Shown: positions 12,714-20,355 of the stretch, one piece after another
How positions within the stretch are numbered: position 1 is the first letter of the stretch
Layout: each line of letters starts with the position of its first letter
Source of the DNA: a virus
DNA: 26,583 nucleotides
IMG/VR virus record: IMGVR_UViG_3300048032_000440
Location: 1 to 26,583 of that record
Direction: 5' to 3' (one strand)
The notes under the pieces: model-generated
What the model saw: only the letters and a program-made list of their open reading frames with translations
Database searches by the model: none
Told to the model about the DNA's origin: nothing
Translations under genes and position numbers: made by a program

Positions 12714-13400
12714 ATGTCTCATAAGATGACAGCGCTCGCAATGGAGCAAAAAGGCTTAAAGCCCTCTGCCAAGATCGTTCTTTATTGGCTGGCCGATCAC
12801 CACAATGGCGAAACAGGTGATTGCTTTCCAAGCCACAAGAGGCTTGCGGATCTATGCGAAATGTCTCGGCAATCAATAATCAACAATATTAAATCTTTGG
12901 AAGATGCGGGTCTGATCAGAAAGTCGTCGAGGGTTCGCAATAATAACTCAAAGACCGCTAATGCCTATGAGTTGTTACTGACTGATCTTTCAGCGTCTCC
13001 CACCCATGTCAAAAATTTGGACAACCCATGTCAAAAATCTTTACATGGGGATGTCAAAAAATTGGACAACCATAACCTTGTAATAAATAACCTTGGAATA
13101 GAACCAGTGTATTCTGTGGCTATTGCCTTCGAAGCTTTTTGGAAAGTTTACCCAAGGAAGGTCAAGAAAGCTGTAGCAAAAGAACAGTTTTCAAAAGCTT
13201 GTCAGAAGCATAAGCTCCAAGAGATCATGGACGGGGCAAAGGAATATGCTCAAAGCGTAGAGGGCAAAGACAAGAAATATATTCCTCACCCAAATAAATG
13301 GCTAAAAGATGAGCGGTGGAGTGATGAGGTTGAACATCATTCTAAGCAAGTTGATGCAGAGTTTCGGGGAATGGTCAATGATATTGCGGGGAACTTCTAA
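12714..13400 (+). CDS. Replication initiator, lambda-O-like (HTH_36)
   Basis: 228 aa from the ATG at 12714, with GGAGG 5-6 nt upstream (the frame opens at 12702 but that ATG overlaps the ribosome site). The N-terminal winged helix (residues 10-85) has GDCFPSHKRLADLCEMSRQS and an IINNIKSLEDAGLI recognition region, typical of HTH_36 phage initiators. A variable linker (residues 95-130) contains the DNA iterons. The C-terminal part has FEAFWKVYPRKVKKA and YIPHPNKWLKDERW, a block common in phage replisome organisers. It would bind the origin and bring in the loader. Confidence 0.85.
   Translation: MSHKMTALAMEQKGLKPSAKIVLYWLADHHNGETGDCFPSHKRLADLCEMSRQSIINNIKSLEDAGLIRKSSRVRNNNSKTANAYELLLTDLSASPTHVKNLDNPCQKSLHGDVKKLDNHNLVINNLGIEPVYSVAIAFEAFWKVYPRKVKKAVAKEQFSKACQKHKLQEIMDGAKEYAQSVEGKDKKYIPHPNKWLKDERWSDEVEHHSKQVDAEFRGMVNDIAGNF
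13004..13073 (+). other. Likely phage replication origin: iterons inside the initiator gene
   Basis: Three copies of ATGTCAAAAA start at 13006, 13028 and 13051, spacing 22 and 23 bp. Copies 1 and 3 extend as far as TTGGACAACC. Copy 2 is in a different reading frame from 1 and 3, so the DNA, not the protein, is what is repeated. An AT-rich stretch (CATAACCTTGTAATAAATAA) follows. Iterons in the linker of the O-type gene are the lambda origin layout. Confidence 0.7.
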
Positions 13401-13814
13401 ATGCTGCCAGCTTTAAAAACCACGGTTATGTCAAATGATGAGCGCAGAAAGCATAGGGCGCTTATCGTAATCAAATGCAAATCAATGTTGGCCCGTTTCT
13501 ATGAAGCAAATCTTGACCCAGTTATTCGCAAGGAAATTTATACTGGTTGGGTCGAAGCTTTAGAAGATTATGAAATGGATGAGATCGACGCCGCTTGCAA
13601 AAGACATCTTTCAGAAACGCCCAACAGGAGGCCGCATGAGGGCCATATAAAGGCGATGATCATAAAAGTCAGAGGAGAGCGCATAAAACGATTGCCCCCC
13701 ATAAGAGAGCCTTACAGCGCCTCTGAGGATAGGCCAGAAATATCTGATGAGGATAGGGAGGCCAGAAGGAAAGCGGCTGATAGCATCATGAAGCAATTTG
13801 GGTTCTCTCGATGA
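13401..13814 (+). CDS. Possible helicase loader (G39P-like)
   Basis: 137 aa, ATG directly after the initiator stop. Residues 10-100 are helical; EIYTGWVEALEDYEMDEI and ACKRHLSETPNRRPHEGHIK match the pattern of loader/inhibitor proteins of the phage G39P type (helices ending in a Pro-rich turn before a helix beginning with GHI). A Lys/Arg/Glu-rich tail follows. Position after the O-like gene is where lambda P or a DnaC-like loader would be. No AAA+ motif. The assignment is inference from pattern and context. Confidence 0.55.
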   Translation: MLPALKTTVMSNDERRKHRALIVIKCKSMLARFYEANLDPVIRKEIYTGWVEALEDYEMDEIDAACKRHLSETPNRRPHEGHIKAMIIKVRGERIKRLPPIREPYSASEDRPEISDEDREARRKAADSIMKQFGFSR

Positions 13815-14233
13815 TTAAGCATCTTTACGACAATGAAGCCAGAGTGGCCGTTATTTCACGGCATAATGAAATATCGGAAATGGGGATTGGTAAACTCTGG
13901 ATTTATCAAAACGAAATTGATCAGGATTATTTGTCAAAATCTAAGCACGACTGCATAACGAGAGCTAGGAGGGATGTTCGATTGTGTCGGGTTGATTGCT
14001 TTGTAAATTTTACCTCAGAAGGCAAGATCAATTCAATCGAATATTCTGACGTTTATGGGGCTAAAAATTTCAAAGAAATCGCAGATCATTTGATGCGCGA
14101 AAGACGAAGCAGAGAGCTTGACCGAGATAGGTTTGGTAGGTTGTGGGCAGATTACGAAAAATTAAAGCGCGAAAAAGAAAGTCTTGAGGAGATATTGTTG
14201 AAAATATCAAAAGTCGCCGTTGATGCAGTATGA
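13811..14233 (+). CDS. Hypothetical protein, last gene of the replication operon
   Basis: 140 aa, ATGA overlap with the loader-like gene. The N-terminal half looks mixed alpha/beta, with Cys residues at 48, 59 and 63 (LCRVDCFVNF). The C-terminal 50 residues are a charged coiled coil (RERRSRELDRDRFGRLW.. then EKLKREKESLEEILL). No family recognised. The terminator at 14314-14358 ends this operon. Confidence 0.65.
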   Translation: MIKHLYDNEARVAVISRHNEISEMGIGKLWIYQNEIDQDYLSKSKHDCITRARRDVRLCRVDCFVNFTSEGKINSIEYSDVYGAKNFKEIADHLMRERRSRELDRDRFGRLWADYEKLKREKESLEEILLKISKVAVDAV

Positions 14234-14280
14234 ACAAAAAATTTTGGTTTGGAAAATAAAAATATTTCGTTATGGTTGGG

Positions 14281-14309
14281 TGTGAGGACTTATTCGCCTG
14301 AGCCTCACA
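14281..14309 (+). other. Stem-loop before the terminator
   Basis: TGTGAGG (14281-14287) pairs with CCTCACA (14303-14309) around 15 nt. It lies immediately upstream of the terminator stem and may add to 3' end stability. Confidence 0.45.
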
Positions 14310-14313
14310 AACT

Positions 14314-14358
14314 GGCTCCCCTTGGCTAGGATACGCACTGCGATAGGGGAGCCTTTTT
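14314..14358 (+). terminator. Strong rho-independent terminator
   Basis: GGCTCCCC (14314-14321) pairs perfectly with GGGGAGCC (14346-14353), then TTTTT (14354-14358). The 24-nt loop contains a small CGC/GCG hairpin. It separates the replication operon from the terminase operon. Confidence 0.85.
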
Positions 14359-14384
14359 CTTCGCCTTCCATCATTCAGAATTTG

Positions 14385-14393
14385 TGCTATAAA
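14385..14393 (+). promoter_or_regulatory. Extended -10 promoter for the terminase operon
   Basis: TGCTATAAA (TGn followed by TATAAA at 14388-14393) 30 bp before the terminase small subunit start. No clear -35 at 17 bp. The same extended -10 form appears before the MuF gene (22648). Confidence 0.5.
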
Positions 14394-14422
14394 TAGATTA
14401 GTTACAATTTTCGGTGATCAAA

Positions 14423-14842
14423 ATGTCAGAGCAAGAAAACCAAGATCAGGAAAAGAAAAAGCGCGGGCCTAAAGGGCCATCAAAAGACCTTTCAGATAAG
14501 GACTTTGAGAAGCTTGTCAGCATGATCAAGATCCAATGCACTCAGGACGAAATCTGTTCTGTTCTTGGCATGTCGGACACAACTCTCAACCGCAGACTGA
14601 AAGAGCGTGACATAGAAAATTTTGAAGCCCTCTATAAAAAGGAAAATGCGGATGGGTGCAAATCCCTTCGTAGAATGCAGTGGGAGGCCGCAGAGAACGG
14701 AAACGCCACCATGCTAGTCTGGCTCGGTAAGCAGTATCTTGGGCAGCGTGACAAGCTAAATACAGAGATCACAGGGCCAAATGGTGGGCCAGTAATAACA
14801 ACAGTTGAAAGCTATTTCGTTGAGCCGCCATCAAGCGATTGA
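14423..14842 (+). CDS. Terminase small subunit
   Basis: 139 aa from the ATG at 14423; a GTG at 14414 is possible. Residues 30-70 form an HTH (FEKLVSMIKIQCTQDEICSVLGMSDTTLNRRL), and the C-terminal part has the typical KLNTEITGPNGGPV turn that many phage small terminases carry. It binds the packaging site on DNA and hands it to the large subunit. It overlaps the large subunit start by up to 38 nt. Order small terminase, large terminase, portal is the standard one. Confidence 0.8.
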   Translation: MSEQENQDQEKKKRGPKGPSKDLSDKDFEKLVSMIKIQCTQDEICSVLGMSDTTLNRRLKERDIENFEALYKKENADGCKSLRRMQWEAAENGNATMLVWLGKQYLGQRDKLNTEITGPNGGPVITTVESYFVEPPSSD

Positions 14843-16052
14843 AAAGGGCAAAATATCTTTCGCCCTTCCAGCTTGGTCTAGGCCATTGTTTTCGGGTGAG
14901 AGAGGAAGCCCAAGATATAAAGCTGCAAAGGGTGGACGGGCCTCTGGTAAATCTCATTTCTTTGCTGAAATTTTGTTAAAACGGATGATCGAAGATCCCA
15001 ACACAAAGGCAATCTGCATTAGGGAAGTTCAGAGATCCCTTGAGTTTTCTTCAAAGCAACTTTTGGCCGATAAAATAATTGCGATGGGCCTTGGTCATTA
15101 CTTCGAGGTTCAGCAAACAAGAATTAGATCATTGATGGGTGAGGGGATTATTATCTTTCAAGGGATGCAAGATCACACTTCCGACAGCGTGAAATCTCTT
15201 GAGGGTTTTGATATTGCTTGGTGCGAGGAAGCTCAATCTTTGTCTAGCCGATCCATTGAGCTTTTAGATCCAACGATAAGAAAAGAAGGTTCGGAAATTT
15301 GGTTTAGCTGGAACCCGTATAAAAAAACCGATCCAGTTGAAGAATTTTTTGAGAATAACAATCAGGCAAGCTTGGTTCATGTAAATTATTTGGAAAATCC
15401 TTTTTGCAGCGAAAACATAAAAGAAATGGCTGCGCGGGCAAAAGCTCAGAATATTTCAAAATATAATCATGTTTGGCTGGGTGATTATATGAAGGATATT
15501 GAAGGAGCTTTGTGGAAAGACCCAATGATAAAAATCGCACAAAGTAAGGACGAGGTTCCGCAGCTTGAAAGAATTTTGGTTGCTATAGATCCAGCGGTGA
15601 CAGCAAAAGAAAATAGTGACGAAACGGGAATTATCGTCGCGGGCAGATTAGGTGAAAGATTTTATATTTTGGATGACCTGAGTTTACGGGCATCACCAGA
15701 TACTTGGGCGCGAGCCGTTGTAGAAGCATATCACCATTGGAACGCCGACAGAATTGTTGCAGAAGTAAACAACGGTGGTGATTTGGTTGAAAAAGTGATA
15801 AGAACTATAGACAGAAGTGTTCCCTATACACCCGTCAGGGCATCAAGGGGTAAGATATTAAGAGCGGAGCCAATAGCGGCTTTGTATGAGCAAGGGAAAG
15901 TTTCCCATTGTGGAGAGTTTAGGGAACTTGAGGATCAAATGACCAGTTACACCCCATTGTCAAAAAAGTCTCCTGATCGTTTGGATGCTTTAGTCTGGGC
16001 CTTAACTGAGTTAAGCAGATCAACAGGTCAAGCCGTTTGGAGAATTAGCTGA
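14805..16052 (+). CDS. terL: Terminase large subunit (Terminase_3 type)
   Basis: 415 aa with a TTG start at 14805 (alternative TTG at 14820); no ATG lies in a fitting place. ATPase: GGRASGKS (43-50, Walker A), FDIAWCEEA (135-143, Walker B plus catalytic Glu), coupling motif FSWNP near 167-171. Nuclease: D262 in VAIDPAV, E320 in VAEVNNGG, D394 in DRLDALVWAL, as in RNase H-like terminase nucleases. It powers packaging of DNA into the prohead and cuts it. The non-ATG start inside the upstream gene suggests translational coupling. Confidence 0.94.
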   Translation: MKAISLSRHQAIEKGKISFALPAWSRPLFSGERGSPRYKAAKGGRASGKSHFFAEILLKRMIEDPNTKAICIREVQRSLEFSSKQLLADKIIAMGLGHYFEVQQTRIRSLMGEGIIIFQGMQDHTSDSVKSLEGFDIAWCEEAQSLSSRSIELLDPTIRKEGSEIWFSWNPYKKTDPVEEFFENNNQASLVHVNYLENPFCSENIKEMAARAKAQNISKYNHVWLGDYMKDIEGALWKDPMIKIAQSKDEVPQLERILVAIDPAVTAKENSDETGIIVAGRLGERFYILDDLSLRASPDTWARAVVEAYHHWNADRIVAEVNNGGDLVEKVIRTIDRSVPYTPVRASRGKILRAEPIAALYEQGKVSHCGEFRELEDQMTSYTPLSKKSPDRLDALVWALTELSRSTGQAVWRIS

Positions 16053-18316
16053 TGGGTATTTTGGACAATATAGCGGCGATCTTAGGTCGCAATCAGTCTT
16101 TTGAGCGGAAAGAAGCGCCGCAAGTTCATATTAGCGGGCCAACATATAGCGGAACCAAAAAGGATAATTTTAAAAGTTTTGCTCAAGAGGGTTACAAAGA
16201 AAACGCGATTGTTTATCGTTGCGTAAATGAAATCGCTAACGGCGCAGCTTCTATTCCCTTTTGCGTATATCAGGGCGATATAAAGCTTGAGGCTCATCCG
16301 TTGATTTCTCTCCTTGCGAGGCCGAATCCCTTACAGGCGGGCGTTGAGTATTTTCAAAGCCTTTATTCATATTTGCTTTTGTCTGGGAACTCTTATGCTC
16401 TGCAATCAGATGTAAACGGCGCTCCAAGAGAGTTGCACATTCTGCGTCCAGATCGAATTGAAATTGAGCCAAGTAGCACGGCAATTCCAAAGTCTTACAA
16501 ATACAAGCTTGGTCAAGAGGTGGTTAGAACCTACCCAGCCGATCCAGTAACAGGAGCCGCAGAGGTAAAGCATTTTAAGCTGTGGAACCCTCTGGACGAT
16601 TATCAGGGGCTTTCTCCCTTGGCGGCGGCGTCTATTTCGATTGATCAAAACAACATGGTTTCCAAGCACAATATTGCGCTTCTGGCTAACGGAGCGCGTC
16701 CGTCAGGCGCTATTGTGTTCAAACCCGCCGACGATGCGGGCAATCGACTTATGCTATCAGATGGACAGCGTGAGCAGTTGCAAAGCGATCTTGCCAACAG
16801 GTTCAAGGGCGTGAACAATGCAGGGCGTCCAATGTTGCTTGAGGGTGATTTTGATTGGAAAGAAATGGGCATGTCTCCAAAGGACATGGATTTCATGAGC
16901 CAAGCAAATATGACCGCTAAAGATATTGCGCTTTGTTTCGGAGTTCCTTCCCAGCTTATCGGCATACCAGACGCTCAAACCTATGCGAATGTCCAAGAGG
17001 CAAGGCTGGCTCTATATGAGGAAACCATTATTCCTCTGGCGCGTAGGATTGAAAGCGATTTGAACGAGTGGCTGGCTCCAGCGTTTGGTGATGATATATC
17101 AATTTCATATGATATTGACGCGATCCCAGCAATGACAGAGCGGAGGCGTAGAGTTTATGAAAATGTTACTGCGGCGGTTAGAGATGGAATTATCTCACGC
17201 AATGAGGCGCGTGAAAGATTGGGTCTTGAACCCATTTCGGGCGGTGATGAGGTATTTATCGCTGCAAACCTTTTCCCATTGGGTGGCCCAGAGGTGGCAG
17301 AAGATGAGGGCCAAGATCCAGAAGATGCGGGCAAAGAAGCCTACGGCGAAACAGAAATAAAAAAAAAGAGTGAAGTAGCCAAAGACACGTTTACAACCAG
17401 AGCCGAAGCGTCAGCGCGAGCCTCAGAGATTGGATGCGTTGGAACTCACCAGCATAACATGGACGGAACAGTCGTCTTTATGCCTTGCGACACTCACGGC
17501 GAATATGAGAGCCTTATAGGTGATAAGAGAAACTACATTGATCGTTATGTAAGCCCAGATGATATGCGGCACAGAGAGCGCTCAAAATCTCACCATGATG
17601 ATGATGAATATGACAAGGCTGAAAGCGATATTAACACAACTCCTACCGATGCTATGGCAAAGAACGCGGAGCGCGGTTTAAATCTTCGCAAAGAATATGG
17701 TCGCGGTGGAACTCAAGTTGGAGTTGCGCGGGCCAATCAGCTTAAATCTAAGGAGCGTTTAAGCCCCAGAACCGTCCGTAGGATGCACAGTTATTTTTCC
17801 AGACATGAGGTAGACAAGCGAGCGGAAGGCTTCCGTAGGGGCGAGGCTGGATGGCCTAGCGCGGGCTTAGTCGCATGGCTTCTCTGGGGCGGTGATGAGG
17901 GCCAGAGTTGGGCGGCTCGCAAGGTCAAGGAGTTAGATAAAGAACGTGATAAGGCTCAAGAGTTGGCTGCATATATGGAAGATTTGCAGATTGAGGAAAA
18001 AGCGCCGACTAAAATTTCGGAGGCGGTCAAAAAAGGTTTAGCCGAAAAGGTGAAAGACCATAACGAAAAACACGGCGACAAAAAGGGCAAGAGGGTCACT
18101 CAGAGGATGCTGGAGGCGGTTTTCCGCAGAGGCGTGGGAGCTTATAACACAAACCCATCTTCTGTGCGTCCTAGCGTCAATTCTGCGGATCAATGGGCCT
18201 ACGCTCGCGTAAATGTATTTTTGCAAGCGGTAAGGACGGGGAAATATAAAAGCGGAAAGTTCGACACTGATCTTCTTCCAGAGGGCCACCCTCTCAAGTC
18301 GAAGGATAAAAAATAA
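16052..18316 (+). CDS. HK97-family portal protein with extra C-terminal modules
   Basis: 754 aa; usual HK97 portals are about 400-450. The portal part is residues 1 to about 425: YRCVNEIANGAASIPF, HPLISLLARPNP, YLLLSGNSYAL, SPLAAASISIDQNN, FGVPSQLIG, then ARRIESDLNEWL and RERLGLEPI. It forms the dodecameric DNA gate at the head vertex. After a linker come three blocks: residues about 440-485 (EIGCVGTHQHN..MPCDTH), about 530-626 (NAERGLNLRKEYGRGGTQVG, SYFSRHEVDK, PSAGLVAWLLWGGDEG) and about 680-745 (AYNTNPSSVRPSVNSADQWAYARVNVFL). These recur in other marine phage proteins as separate units. TGATG overlap with terL. Confidence 0.9.
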   Translation: MGILDNIAAILGRNQSFERKEAPQVHISGPTYSGTKKDNFKSFAQEGYKENAIVYRCVNEIANGAASIPFCVYQGDIKLEAHPLISLLARPNPLQAGVEYFQSLYSYLLLSGNSYALQSDVNGAPRELHILRPDRIEIEPSSTAIPKSYKYKLGQEVVRTYPADPVTGAAEVKHFKLWNPLDDYQGLSPLAAASISIDQNNMVSKHNIALLANGARPSGAIVFKPADDAGNRLMLSDGQREQLQSDLANRFKGVNNAGRPMLLEGDFDWKEMGMSPKDMDFMSQANMTAKDIALCFGVPSQLIGIPDAQTYANVQEARLALYEETIIPLARRIESDLNEWLAPAFGDDISISYDIDAIPAMTERRRRVYENVTAAVRDGIISRNEARERLGLEPISGGDEVFIAANLFPLGGPEVAEDEGQDPEDAGKEAYGETEIKKKSEVAKDTFTTRAEASARASEIGCVGTHQHNMDGTVVFMPCDTHGEYESLIGDKRNYIDRYVSPDDMRHRERSKSHHDDDEYDKAESDINTTPTDAMAKNAERGLNLRKEYGRGGTQVGVARANQLKSKERLSPRTVRRMHSYFSRHEVDKRAEGFRRGEAGWPSAGLVAWLLWGGDEGQSWAARKVKELDKERDKAQELAAYMEDLQIEEKAPTKISEAVKKGLAEKVKDHNEKHGDKKGKRVTQRMLEAVFRRGVGAYNTNPSSVRPSVNSADQWAYARVNVFLQAVRTGKYKSGKFDTDLLPEGHPLKSKDKK

Positions 18317-18318
18317 TA

Positions 18319-18510
18319 TTAATCTTCAATTTCTATTGGGTCTGCATAAGAAAAGCTATTTAATGCGCCTATCACTTGCCCCATTGATTTCAGCCCCTCT
18401 ATTATAGAGAAGATTTCTTGCCTTGATGGAACTTCGTCAGTGATGCTTACATGCTCATTGAAATCCTCCATCTGACGATATGATTTGTTATATTTCTTTT
18501 GAAGGATCAT
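18319..18510 (-). CDS. Hypothetical small protein
   Basis: 63 aa, starting at 18510 in an ATGA overlap with the stop of the upstream gene. Its stop is 3 bp from the convergent portal stop. Acidic, helical in the second half, ending DPIEIED. Last gene of the second cassette. Unknown function. Confidence 0.6.
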   Translation of the reverse strand: MILQKKYNKSYRQMEDFNEHVSITDEVPSRQEIFSIIEGLKSMGQVIGALNSFSYADPIEIED

Positions 18511-18908
18511 TTTTCTTCTGAAGGATCTTCTGTGAAGATGCGCTTGTATTCTTCTTCTGTGATTATTCCGTAATCTTTGGCTTCACTCGCTAGGATCACT
18601 GCCCACTTGTCACCATCTGGGCCATTAAGCACTTGATCAAATCCACGCTCGGCATCCTCAATTAGATATGCTTGAATACAGTTGTAAGCCTCATCAAGCT
18701 CTTGGTCTTTGCCTCCAAGGTTCCAAAAATGGTATGCGGCCATTCCTTTCATGAGGCTAAGGGTCTTTGGGAAATCTGCGCCCAAAATTTCCAAAGATAA
18801 AATTCGCATTTTAAATTCTGGGTCATTTGAATTTCCCAATTCTATTATTTTCTTAACGTAATCTGAGAACCTTTCGGCTCTGAGAATAAGTTGCTCCGAT
18901 ACTTTCAT
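18507..18908 (-). CDS. Hypothetical helical protein
   Basis: 133 aa from the ATG at 18908, which shares its A with the stop of the upstream mini-gene (TAATG); a GTG at 18917 is an alternative. All-helical look, with LILRAERFSDYVKKIIELGN at the start and an acidic end (EEYKRIFTEDPSEEK). No family recognised. Confidence 0.65.
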   Translation of the reverse strand: MKVSEQLILRAERFSDYVKKIIELGNSNDPEFKMRILSLEILGADFPKTLSLMKGMAAYHFWNLGGKDQELDEAYNCIQAYLIEDAERGFDQVLNGPDGDKWAVILASEAKDYGIITEEEYKRIFTEDPSEEK

Positions 18909-19000
18909 TATGCCCACCCCATGCTAACAGCAAAGATCCAGCCCACAGACGCGGCACCGATCACCGCGAAGATAATAGCATCTTGTTTCCAATTTGTCAT
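18908..19000 (-). CDS. 30-aa single-TM mini-protein
   Basis: 30 aa (start TNWKQDAIIFAVIGAASVG..). ATG at 19000 overlaps the upstream stop (ATGA), TAA at 18908-18910 overlaps the next ATG. A GGTGG site lies just upstream. One hydrophobic stretch at residues 8-27 makes it a single-pass membrane peptide. Two-sided start/stop overlap is the key evidence. Confidence 0.6.
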   Translation of the reverse strand: MTNWKQDAIIFAVIGAASVGWIFAVSMGWA

Positions 19001-19182
19001 AACGTCCACCTTCCATAATCAGCGGCCTTCTCATCCATAAAGCAATGGCCGCAAGCTACAAAGCTACTTTTAAACCACTCGCGGAAGGTTTCACCCTCAT
19101 GCTTGATTTCATCAAAGTAGATTTTCAGAGCGGCAAGATCATCACCGCTCAATTCAACTGTATGCTCAATTTTGATTTTCAT
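18997..19182 (-). CDS. Hypothetical small protein
   Basis: 61 aa with GAAGGA upstream. A beta strand start (KIKIEHTVELSGDDLAAL), a helix, and Cys/His residues in the middle (VACGHCFMD) that could bind metal. Its start overlaps the end of the 19166 gene by 17 nt. Unknown function. Confidence 0.6.
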   Translation of the reverse strand: MKIKIEHTVELSGDDLAALKIYFDEIKHEGETFREWFKSSFVACGHCFMDEKAADYGRWTL

Positions 19183-19381
19183 ATTTATCTTCCTTCAAGT
19201 CTATTTTAACACACAAATCATTGAGGTTGGTGGAAACGATTGGCGGCTGTTGATCCCTGTAAGCTTTCCAGATGGTTTGATTGTACATCATTCGAGATCC
19301 GCTATTGATCCTCCACCCTCGGTATTCCCAAGGATGGTCAAGATCACCCTTGCGTCTGGTTTTTTTTAATTTGGGTTTCAT
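19166..19381 (-). CDS. Hypothetical small basic protein
   Basis: 71 aa from the ATG at 19381, which shares one base with the upstream stop (TGATG) and has GGGAGG 7 nt before it. Lys/Arg-rich at the N-terminus (KPKLKKTRRKGD), with Trp and Tyr residues in the middle (WEYRGWRINSGSRM). Possibly nucleic-acid binding; not assignable. Confidence 0.6.
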   Translation of the reverse strand: MKPKLKKTRRKGDLDHPWEYRGWRINSGSRMMYNQTIWKAYRDQQPPIVSTNLNDLCVKIDLKEDKYENQN

Positions 19382-19713
19382 CACCAAACCTCCCCTTCCT
19401 CCATGAAATCAATGGCGTCATAAATTCCCAGCGGAGCGGAGAGAGATCCATCATCCATGATGCGGCGGGTGGCGAAAGTTTTTGCGCCGTGATGCTCAAG
19501 CCAGCGCTTGCCAATCTTCATGGCGGTGGTTGGGCTAAGAGCGTCGAACTCAAGCAGCGTGTTTAGGTGATCAAGCGGCCCATCAATGGTAGGCTCCACC
19601 TCTACATGAATGACGCACTTGTTGCCCCTGCGGGCTTTCACCTTGCCTTTAAGGCGCTCCAAGCGCTTTTTGGCAGCTTCTTCAGAAAGAAGAAATTGAA
19701 TTGAATGTGGCAT
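19381..19713 (-). CDS. Hypothetical protein
   Basis: 110 aa with GGAGG before ATG. Basic helix in the first 30 residues, then mixed structure, with LEHHGAKTFATRR in the C-terminal third and an acidic end. No domain recognised. Confidence 0.65.
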   Translation of the reverse strand: MPHSIQFLLSEEAAKKRLERLKGKVKARRGNKCVIHVEVEPTIDGPLDHLNTLLEFDALSPTTAMKIGKRWLEHHGAKTFATRRIMDDGSLSAPLGIYDAIDFMEEGEVW

Positions 19714-19735
19714 TTTTTAACCTCCAAGGTTTAAA

Positions 19736-19979
19736 GGGATTTATCTCCCGTTTGATTTATAGTGCAGCTTGATACGCTTCCCTTGCTCTCTCCTTCTCAA
19801 GACCAGCATCATAAGCGACAGCATTGAAATAATCAGAGTAAGCATCTGAGGCATCATCAGCATCAGCATAAGCTTCCAAAGCCGCAGCGGCAGCATCTTC
19901 AAACTCAGCCTTTAGTTTTTTTATGTTTAGCATTTTTTACCCTCCGAGCTTTGGGGGATTTCTCCCCCGTTTGATTTAT
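19736..19979. repeat. Duplicated gene junction with stem-loops
   Basis: A 24-bp repeat with 22 matches at 19737-19760 and 19956-19979. Each copy holds the stop codon of one gene and the start of a stem-loop before the next ribosome site. The second stem-loop (GGGGGA at 19953-19958 with TCCCCC at 19963-19968, GAAA loop on the minus strand) is strong; the first has only a 4-bp stem. Confidence 0.6.
19757..19933 (-). CDS. 58-aa Ala/Asp-rich protein
   Basis: 58 aa with GGAGGG before ATG at 19933 and TAA at 19757-19759. Nearly a third of the residues are Ala, spaced with Asp, Glu and Tyr (pattern ALEAYADADDASDAY), giving one long amphipathic helix. Small Ala/Asp-rich proteins of this look are frequent in phages, without known function. 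It sits between the two copies of the duplicated junction. Confidence 0.6.
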   Translation of the reverse strand: MLNIKKLKAEFEDAAAAALEAYADADDASDAYSDYFNAVAYDAGLEKERAREAYQAAL

Positions 19980-20341
19980 GCGGCCAGTTTATAAGGCTTG
20001 TCATATTTTCCGATGTTGATGTCGATATAATGGCTTCTATGAAAATAGTCGCTCATGCTGTCATCATGGTTGAAGAACTCTGGCCCCTCCATTGCGGCTT
20101 TAAGCTCTTTCAAGAAATCGCGGGCAACTGGGTGATCTGCATAATGCTCATCAATCCAGTGAGTGTTGACCTGATAGTCAAGCGGGTGCTTCATGTCGAA
20201 AGCTATTGGCCCCTCCTTGAGCGTGACAATCAAAGTCATGTGATGGCGAACCGCAATGCTTGCCTTCATGTCGTACTTTTTTAGAACGGCTTTGATGGCT
20301 GGAGCCAGCGCTTTCTTTTTTTCTTGGTTTACATATGCCAT
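19976..20341 (-). CDS. Conserved phage/plasmid hypothetical protein
   Basis: 121 aa with AGGAGG before ATG. Start MAYVNQEKKKALAPAIKAVL, then beta strands (SIAVRHHMTLIVTLKEGPIAF), WIDEHYADHPVARDFLKEL, and an end with DYFHRSHYIDINIGKYDKPY. I recall close relatives in many phages and plasmids beside small accessory genes, with no assigned function. Likely a compact alpha/beta protein. Confidence 0.75.
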   Translation of the reverse strand: MAYVNQEKKKALAPAIKAVLKKYDMKASIAVRHHMTLIVTLKEGPIAFDMKHPLDYQVNTHWIDEHYADHPVARDFLKELKAAMEGPEFFNHDDSMSDYFHRSHYIDINIGKYDKPYKLAA

Positions 20342-20355
20342 TTATTTTTCCTCCT

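Noticed and set aside
14281-14358. Possible tRNA in the 14.3 kb gap
   Set aside because: No T-loop consensus or anticodon arm in the right places; the stems form a hairpin plus a terminator instead.
16645-16965. 106-aa minus-strand open frame inside the portal gene
   Set aside because: Fully antisense to a strongly recognisable portal region.
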